From Dehalococcoidia bacterium (GTDB lineage: Bacteria; Chloroflexota; Dehalococcoidia; JAENJB01): a stretch of 10,435 nt of DNA. A program made the translations under genes and the position numbers. Positions 6,041 through 10,435 of the stretch are shown in pieces (position 1 is the first letter of the stretch; each line of letters opens with the position of its first letter). Where the stretch lies: assembly GCA_016844565.1 (NCBI GenBank), contig JAENJB010000099.1, positions 1 through 10,435 of the forward strand. The letters are read 5' to 3'. A model generated the notes under the pieces. The model did not search any database, was not told where the DNA came from, and was given only the letters and a program-made list of their open reading frames with translations.

Positions 6041-7373
6041 GTACAAGTGGGGCCAGGGCCGCCAGGCCTGAAAAGACGGCCCCGAGCAGGTAGGCGTTCT
6101 TCAGCGCCTGCAGGAAGAGTCCAGTCTCCTGCTGCATGGCCGCGAAGCTGGGTAGCAAGGCGTAGAGAATCGCTGCTCCAAGAACGGTTCCCATGAGCCA
6201 TCCCATGTTGCGGGACATGTTAATCATGCTGGATCCCACACCGAGGTGAGCTGGGGGGATGCTGGTCATGATGGCGCTGTTGTTCGGTGACTGGAAGATG
6301 GCCATGCCAAGGCCGAAGAGGGCCTGCGACATCAAGAGAAGGGCGATAGCGCAGATGATGGGGCCGATGAATGTGAGACGACGGGTGCCGATGCGGTCTG
6401 ATAGGGCGCCGCTCAATGGTGAGAAAACGAGGAAGGTCACCGACAGGGCTATCACAGTCAGTCCGACGGTTTTGGGTGTCAGGTGGAGGACCATCTGGAG
6501 GTAGAAGGGGGTCAGGAAAAGGAGGATGTGCTGGGCCATGAAGGCCAGAAAGGCGGCCATGTTACCCAGTGAAAACGCCCGTATAGTGAAGATGCTTAGG
6601 CTAATGACCGGTTGAGGCACTCGCCGCTCGGTCCGGATGAAGAGAGCGGCCCACAGGAAGACGCTCATCCAGAGTGCGATGACCGGTGTTGACCCCCAGC
6701 CCCAGGCGGGACCGCGATTGACGAGCACAAGAAGCGAAAGCAAGAAAAGGAAGAGGCTGCTTGCGCCGGTGCGGTCGAAGGTCTGACCCTTGGTGCGGGC
6801 CGTTTCCAGGGAAAAAGCGCGTACGCGCCTGGCTACAAAGAAGGTGGACATGGCGATGACCACATCAATGGCAAAAATGGATCTCCATCCCATGAATTCG
6901 GTGACGATGCCCCCGAGGGCAGGGCCGATGGCGGTGGTAAGGCCGATGTTGGCGAGCTGAAACCCGAAGGCTTTGCCCCTCTCGGCCGGGGGGAAGGCCT
7001 GGGCGATGATGGCATGGCCCACCGCCATTTTCATAGCCGCGGCGACTCCCTGGGGCACGCGGAAGGCGATGAGCATGCCGATGTTTTGCGAAAGACCGGC
7101 GAAGACGGAGGCAATGCTGAAAGCCAGCAGTCCCCACATGAAGATACGGCGATGGCCGAGCATGTCGCCCAGGCGTCCGAAGGTCAGCAGGAGGCTGACG
7201 ATGATGAGGCGGTAAATGCTGATGACCCATTGGGCGGTGCCGATATCTGTTGAGAACTCGCTGGCGATGCTCGGAAGGGAAACGCCCAGCATGCTCGAAT
7301 CGAGGGTAGAGGGGACGGAACCGGCCATGGCAATGGCGAGGATGTGCCACTTGTTGACGGAGGCTTGGGCCAT
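6018..7373 (-). CDS. MFS transporter, DHA2 (EmrB/QacA-like) drug:proton antiporter family
   Basis: Predicted proton-driven inner-membrane exporter; substrate unknown. About 451 residues with many hydrophobic helices, fitting the 14-helix DHA2 group. Motifs, numbered from an ATG at 7397: STLDSSMLGVSLPSI at 30-44 (helix 1 motif, with MLG in place of the common IVN), GRLGDMLGHRR at 74-84 (motif A between helices 2 and 3), and TAIGPALGGIV at 155-165 (motif C, typical of antiporters), followed by WRSIF. Two starts are possible, 7397 and 7373. I prefer 7373 because homology starts just after it and a -10-like box lies only seven bases before it; neither start has a Shine-Dalgarno. The gene ends 23 bp inside coxG, tail to tail. 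It is divergent from the flavoenzyme gene, and nothing shows a shared role. Confidence 0.9.
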   Translation of the reverse strand: MAQASVNKWHILAIAMAGSVPSTLDSSMLGVSLPSIASEFSTDIGTAQWVISIYRLIIVSLLLTFGRLGDMLGHRRIFMWGLLAFSIASVFAGLSQNIGMLIAFRVPQGVAAAMKMAVGHAIIAQAFPPAERGKAFGFQLANIGLTTAIGPALGGIVTEFMGWRSIFAIDVVIAMSTFFVARRVRAFSLETARTKGQTFDRTGASSLFLFLLSLLVLVNRGPAWGWGSTPVIALWMSVFLWAALFIRTERRVPQPVISLSIFTIRAFSLGNMAAFLAFMAQHILLFLTPFYLQMVLHLTPKTVGLTVIALSVTFLVFSPLSGALSDRIGTRRLTFIGPIICAIALLLMSQALFGLGMAIFQSPNNSAIMTSIPPAHLGVGSSMINMSRNMGWLMGTVLGAAILYALLPSFAAMQQETGLFLQALKNAYLLGAVFSGLAALAPLVPRGNKPS

Positions 7374-7380
7374 GGGGGAT

Positions 7381-7403
7381 ATTCTAGCACAGTACATCTG
7401 TAC
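7381..7403 (-). promoter_or_regulatory. Candidate -10 box and operator-like palindrome of the MFS gene
   Basis: On the reverse strand TGCTAGAAT (TAGAAT is the complement of 7381-7386, preceded by TG for an extended -10) ends seven bases before the ATG at 7371-7373, so the transcript may be leaderless or nearly so. Just upstream is the inverted repeat GTACA-GA-TGTAC (7392-7403), a TACA-N2-TGTA pattern placed where a repressor would block polymerase. No good -35 box is seen. A regulator of TetR or MarR type would fit, but none is encoded in this window. Confidence 0.35.
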
Positions 7404-7541
7404 CGTGTGTTATCTCTAGCCGCCTTGCGAATCGCGATTGTTTGCCCGTGAATAGGGCTACGGTATCTTCGATGGCTCTGGTCCTGAGATTTATGGTACT
7501 ATTCCTTGGTAGCTAAGCAGGCATAGAAGGTGGTTAACATA

Positions 7542-9239
7542 ATGAGCAGCGCGAAGTTCGAGAAGTTGCTTGAGCCGATCGACCTTGGAGGGATGAGGCT
7601 CAAGAACCGCATGGTGATGCCGGCCATGTCTATCGGGATGGCCACCGACGACGGCTATGTGACCGAGCGGCTCCTCGACTATTTCGAGGAGCGGGCCCGC
7701 GGGGGTGTTGGGCTGATAATCGTTGGCTATGCCGTGGTTGAGTTCCCTCGCGGTTTGACGGGCCCGAAGCGGATAGCTGTGGACGACGATAAGTTTCTTC
7801 CCGGCTTGACTTCCCTGGCGCAGCGCATCAAGCAGAACGGTGCGCATGTGGCGCTCCAGCTGAACCATGCCGGGGGTTTTGCCATTTCCTCGTTTGCCGG
7901 GTCCATGCCGGTGGCTCCCTCGGCGGTCATTTGCCGCGTTGGTGGGGAGATACCCCGAGCGATGACGGTAGACGACATTCAGGCGATGAAGCTGCGCTTT
8001 GTTGAGGGAGCGCAGCGGGCCCAGAAGGCCGGTTTCGAGGCCGTGGAGATACACTCCGCTACCGGCTATTTGCTCAACCAGTTCCTTTCTCCGGCCAAGA
8101 ACAAGCGCACTGATGTATACGGCGGAGACCTGCCAAACAGGGCCAGGTTCTTGCTGGAGATAATCGCGGCCATTCGCGAGAAGGTGGGTGCATCCTATCC
8201 GCTGTGGGTCAGGCTGAACGGCAAGGAGTTCGGAGTTCGCGGAGGCATTACCCTGGAGGACACCAGCGAGTTAAGCCGGATTCTGGAAAAAGCGGGGTGC
8301 TGCGCCATCAACTTGACCCACTATGGGACTGGCTATCCCTTCCACCAACTGGTGGAGCCCGCCGGCAGCTTTGTTTACCTGGCCGAAGCGGTCAAGAAGG
8401 CTGTCAGAATACCGGTGATGGCGGGCGGCCGGATTACCCCTGAGGTTGCCGAGAGGGCTCTGCAGAAGGGCGATGCCGACCTGGTGACCATGGGCAGGCA
8501 GTTGCTGGCGGACCCTGAACTCCCCAATAAGGTGGCTTCCGGAAGGCTGGATGAGGTGGCGCCCTGCATTACTTGCCTGTCCTGCCGGGGCCGGTCGGGA
8601 GATGCCAGGTGCACGGTTAACCCGGCCCTTGGCATGGAGAAGAAGTTCAGACCGGCTCCGGCCCGTAAAGTGAAGAACGTCCTGGTTATCGGCGGGGGAG
8701 CAGCCGGAATGGAGGCAGCCGTAGTTGCCGCCCGCCGGGGACATCGTGTTACACTGTTTGAGAAGGGGAACAGACTGGGGGGGCGAATGCGGATGGCAAC
8801 CAGGATGCCCCACAAGGCCAGGATCGCCGACTTGAATGATTATCTTTCCCGGCTGGTGAGCAGGCTTGGCGTGAAGGTCGAGTTGGGGAAGACGGTTACA
8901 CCGGAGCTGGTAAAGAGAATGAAGCCGGATGCAGTCATAATTGCTGCCGGGGGACGGATTCCCGCGCTCAAGTGGATAGCTGGAACACTATCGGGCCTGC
9001 TCCTGTACGGGGATTACAGTCGTGTGGAGGAGGTTGGTCGAGCGGTGACGGATGGAGCGGGTCGGCGGCAGACCTTCGGGCCGCACTCGATGCTGACGGC
9101 TGTTACAAAAGCAGACCAGAGGCTGGTGAAGGAAGTCCAGGCTATTGTGTCTGAGGTGTACATCGCCGGCGATTGTATGGACCCCTACGGCATGATGGAG
9201 GCCGTGGCCTCCGGGGCGAGGGCGGGTCTTGAAGTGTGA
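7542..9239 (+). CDS. Old-yellow-enzyme / 2,4-dienoyl-CoA reductase-like Fe-S flavoprotein with shortened C-terminal domain
   Basis: Member of the NADH:flavin oxidoreductase group that normally joins an FMN TIM barrel, a [4Fe-4S] cluster and an FAD/NAD(P) domain to reduce enoyl or dienoyl substrates. The barrel spans about 1-340: LKNRMVMPAMS (20-30), EIHSATGYLLNQFLSP (169-184; Y176 matches the proton-donor tyrosine of E. coli FadH), RTDVYGG (189-195), MAGGRI and MGRQLLADPEL. Cluster cysteines are C342, C345, C348 and C357. The FAD motif VIGGGAAG is at 382-389. The usual second GxGxxG is missing: after RIPALKWIAG (472-481) the chain passes almost directly to LLLYGDYSRVEEVG, which resembles the end of that domain, then VYIAGDCMDP (539-548). 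Length is 565 residues against about 640-680 for relatives. ATG 7542 is chosen over GTG 7530 because AAGGTGG (7527-7533) fits it. It could be a reductase using another donor, or an inactive remnant. Confidence 0.85.
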   Translation: MSSAKFEKLLEPIDLGGMRLKNRMVMPAMSIGMATDDGYVTERLLDYFEERARGGVGLIIVGYAVVEFPRGLTGPKRIAVDDDKFLPGLTSLAQRIKQNGAHVALQLNHAGGFAISSFAGSMPVAPSAVICRVGGEIPRAMTVDDIQAMKLRFVEGAQRAQKAGFEAVEIHSATGYLLNQFLSPAKNKRTDVYGGDLPNRARFLLEIIAAIREKVGASYPLWVRLNGKEFGVRGGITLEDTSELSRILEKAGCCAINLTHYGTGYPFHQLVEPAGSFVYLAEAVKKAVRIPVMAGGRITPEVAERALQKGDADLVTMGRQLLADPELPNKVASGRLDEVAPCITCLSCRGRSGDARCTVNPALGMEKKFRPAPARKVKNVLVIGGGAAGMEAAVVAARRGHRVTLFEKGNRLGGRMRMATRMPHKARIADLNDYLSRLVSRLGVKVELGKTVTPELVKRMKPDAVIIAAGGRIPALKWIAGTLSGLLLYGDYSRVEEVGRAVTDGAGRRQTFGPHSMLTAVTKADQRLVKEVQAIVSEVYIAGDCMDPYGMMEAVASGARAGLEV

Positions 9240-9284
9240 GGGGAGAGGTAGTCGGCAGTTTGTCGAGAAAATCGAACGGGGGTA

Positions 9285-9314
9285 TTGACAAGCCCGGCGG
9301 ACCTATGGTATATT
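9285..9314 (+). promoter_or_regulatory. Extended -10 sigma70 promoter for the small RNA
   Basis: A perfect TTGACA (9285-9290), an 18-base spacer and TATATT (9309-9314, 5 of 6 matches) preceded by TGG, giving an extended TGn -10. The predicted start, 9320-9322, coincides with the first base of the RNA's closing helix. It points away from the flavoenzyme and toward the 3' end of the opposing HPRT gene, so it does not serve either coding gene. Confidence 0.7.
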
Positions 9315-9321
9315 GAGAATT

Positions 9322-9428
9322 GTCCCAAGCAATCAGGCAATACTCGGTGGTGATGGGCCCGGGAACTGGGAGGCGGAAGCTGAGGTTCCGGGGAACAGGG
9401 GAATCCGAGATGCAAGGTCGCTTGGGAC
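9322..9428 (+). ncRNA. Putative stand-alone structured small RNA, about 107 nt, unassigned family
   Basis: GTCCCAAGC (9322-9330) is the exact reverse complement of GCTTGGGAC (9420-9428), making a 9-bp helix that closes the whole molecule. Inside it a rod-like fold can be drawn: a 6x6 internal loop; GCA/TGC (9337-9339 with 9411-9413); CTCGG/CCGAG (9343-9347 with 9405-9409); a large purine-rich bubble of 10 and 11 bases; CCCGGGAAC/GTTCCGGGG (9358-9366 with 9385-9393, one G-G mismatch); and a GGC-GGAA-GCT tip (9372-9381). A strong promoter lies at the right distance upstream and TTTTATTT follows the closing helix. No credible coding frame is present. It lacks the SRP domain IV signature (the AGCAGCC side of the GGAA loop), 5S rRNA signatures and 6S length. 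Function unknown; the structure was folded by eye. Confidence 0.6.
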
Positions 9429-9436
9429 TTTTATTT
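9420..9436 (+). terminator. Probable intrinsic terminator of the small RNA
   Basis: The 3' arm of the closing helix (GCTTGGGAC, 9420-9428) is followed at once by TTTTATTT (9429-9436). The partner arm is about 90 bases upstream, so the whole RNA acts as the terminator hairpin. The T-tract overlaps the stop codon of the opposing HPRT gene. No matching T-run exists on the other strand, so it is not bidirectional. Confidence 0.5.
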
Positions 9437-10423
9437 GTCCTCAAACGCCCCTTCCTGTCTTCTCTCCTTTGCCTCATTCCCCATGGTAGTACTTCCATCT
9501 GTCATTAGCTCAGACCTGAGCACTCCGACAAACGGAAGATTCCTGTATCCGCCCTTGTGGTCCAGCCCGTATCCTACTACAAACTCCTCGGACATCTCGA
9601 AGCCAACGTACGCGATGGGAACATCCACCAGTCGCCGGGTCTTCTTGTCCAGGAGGGTGCAGACCTTCAGACTGGCTGGTTTGTGGGCTTCGAGGTGCCT
9701 CAGTACGTAGTTTAGCGTCATGCCGGTGTCCACGATGTCCTCGACCAGAAGCACGTGCATCCCGGCAACGCTGGTATCGAGGTCTTTGGTGATTCGCACG
9801 GCCTGAGATGCGGAAGCGCTGTAGTAGGAGATGGCCATGAAGTCCACCCCGGTGGGGATGGAAATGTAACGCATCAGGTCAGCCATGAAGAAGACGACGC
9901 CCTTGAGTATACCGACCAGCAGGAGGGGTTTGCCTTCGTAGTCCCTGGATATCTGTTTAGCGAGCTGGCGGACTCGCCGTTGAATCTGGGCATGACTGAA
10001 AACGATGTGGTGAATGTCCTCGGTGCTTCCTTCAGCGAAATGCCCGTAGCCGTACTTGGCCAGGAGGCGCGAGTAGTCTTTTCTGTTGATAAGCATGATG
10101 TTGACTTGAGGATAGAGGGTCTTAAGGAGCCGGATCTTGCGGTGCTTTGCGGTCATGAGGCGCTGCTTGGAGGTTGTCAGCTCCACGTAGAGGTCGAACT
10201 CGGGCAAGTAGAAGTCCGGGGTGAACATCTCCCGGGTGCCGTTACCGGCCTGATCCAGTGGGAAGGAACGTGGTTCGTAGAGCCATTCAATTCGGTAGAA
10301 GTCGAGGAGGCGGGCCAGTTCTTCCTCGGATGGGTGGGCAAAGGTCAGAGGCTTTCTCAGGTCGGGGATGAGAACGGTGCGGGTTCCTTCAGCCTCTGCC
10401 TGGGCCTCGGTGCTCTGGCGCAC
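9431..10423 (-). CDS. hpt: Hypoxanthine phosphoribosyltransferase with N-terminal PD-(D/E)XK-nuclease-like domain
   Basis: The C-terminal part (about 138-305) is a purine phosphoribosyltransferase that joins PRPP with hypoxanthine or guanine to form IMP or GMP. It shows LKG (173-175), the flexible-loop region SYYSASAS (199-206), the PRPP loop VLLVEDIVDTGMTL (224-237), and the base-side segment DKKTRR followed by YVGFEM and FVVGYGLD. The N-terminal ~130 residues resemble a restriction-nuclease fold: an early acidic helix (SEEELARLL, 32-40), WLYEPRSFPL (47-56), FTPDFYLPEFDLYVELTTSK (67-86) with D70 and E81. The catalytic lysine of the D/ExK triad is Thr83, so activity is doubtful; K86 lies nearby. 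The C-terminal ~25 residues are hydrophilic. The GTG at 10421-10423 is the last possible start in the window, but it has no clear Shine-Dalgarno and the frame stays open to 10435, so the true start may lie outside. The HPRT call is firm and the nuclease-like call good. Confidence 0.88.
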   Translation of the reverse strand: MRQSTEAQAEAEGTRTVLIPDLRKPLTFAHPSEEELARLLDFYRIEWLYEPRSFPLDQAGNGTREMFTPDFYLPEFDLYVELTTSKQRLMTAKHRKIRLLKTLYPQVNIMLINRKDYSRLLAKYGYGHFAEGSTEDIHHIVFSHAQIQRRVRQLAKQISRDYEGKPLLLVGILKGVVFFMADLMRYISIPTGVDFMAISYYSASASQAVRITKDLDTSVAGMHVLLVEDIVDTGMTLNYVLRHLEAHKPASLKVCTLLDKKTRRLVDVPIAYVGFEMSEEFVVGYGLDHKGGYRNLPFVGVLRSELMTDGSTTMGNEAKERRQEGAFEDK

Positions 10424-10435
10424 CAGGTCCGTCAG

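Noticed and set aside
9322..9428. SRP RNA or 5S rRNA as identity of the small RNA
   Set aside because: A GGAA-capped rod about 107 nt long fits SRP RNA in outline, but the conserved domain IV strands around the loop (including AGCAGCC) are absent. The 5S signature around CCGAAC and the AGTTAAG region is not found.
1..10435. A purine degradation and salvage island (RdgB-like, molybdenum hydroxylase, HPRT)
   Set aside because: The genes lie in separate transcription units, other purine genes are lacking, and the hydroxylase residues do not favour xanthine.
1..10435. CRISPR array, transposon, prophage or tRNA genes
   Set aside because: No regularly spaced repeats, transposase motifs, terminal repeats, phage genes or tRNA cloverleaf sequences were seen on either strand.

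Overview
The window looks like a chromosomal segment of an uncultured bacterium, most probably a Chloroflexota lineage near Dehalococcoidia. That placement is an inference. It rests on the archaeal-type bifunctional fructose-bisphosphate aldolase/phosphatase (otherwise mainly in archaea and deep-branching bacteria), a moderately high GC content with frequent AGG and ATA codons, clear Shine-Dalgarno sites and sigma70-type promoters, and a mix of molybdenum hydroxylase and Fe-S flavoenzyme genes. No phage, transposon, CRISPR, tRNA or rRNA sequence was seen.

Left part (1-1884): two genes read leftward, the aldolase/phosphatase fbp and, overlapping its stop by four bases, a 5' portion of an RdgB/HAM1-type non-canonical purine NTP pyrophosphatase that runs off the window. 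A 359-bp divergent intergenic region carries one good sigma70 promoter for each direction and leader hairpins.

Centre (1885-6040): a tight rightward operon for a three-subunit molybdenum hydroxylase of the xanthine dehydrogenase/CO dehydrogenase superfamily, in the order FAD subunit, [2Fe-2S] subunit, Mo-cofactor subunit, followed by a CoxG-like SRPBCC protein. Active-site residues argue against CO dehydrogenase and against a classical xanthine dehydrogenase, so the substrate is unassigned. A GCGA-loop hairpin sits between the large subunit and coxG and overlaps a strong Shine-Dalgarno sequence.

Right part (6018-10435): a leftward DHA2-type MFS exporter overlaps coxG tail to tail by 23 bp. 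Divergent from it is a 565-residue old-yellow-enzyme/2,4-dienoyl-CoA-reductase-like Fe-S flavoprotein that appears to have lost the core of its pyridine-nucleotide-binding domain. The last gene, leftward, fuses a PD-(D/E)XK-nuclease-like N-terminal domain to a hypoxanthine phosphoribosyltransferase.

Between these last two genes lies the most interesting item: a probable stand-alone structured small RNA of about 107 nt (9322-9428). It has its own extended -10 promoter exactly one start distance upstream, ends that form a perfect 9-bp closing helix, and a T-rich tract right after that helix. I could not assign it to SRP RNA, 5S rRNA or 6S RNA. Three genes (RdgB-like, molybdenum hydroxylase, HPRT) could touch purine metabolism, but the hydroxylase residues do not favour a purine substrate.
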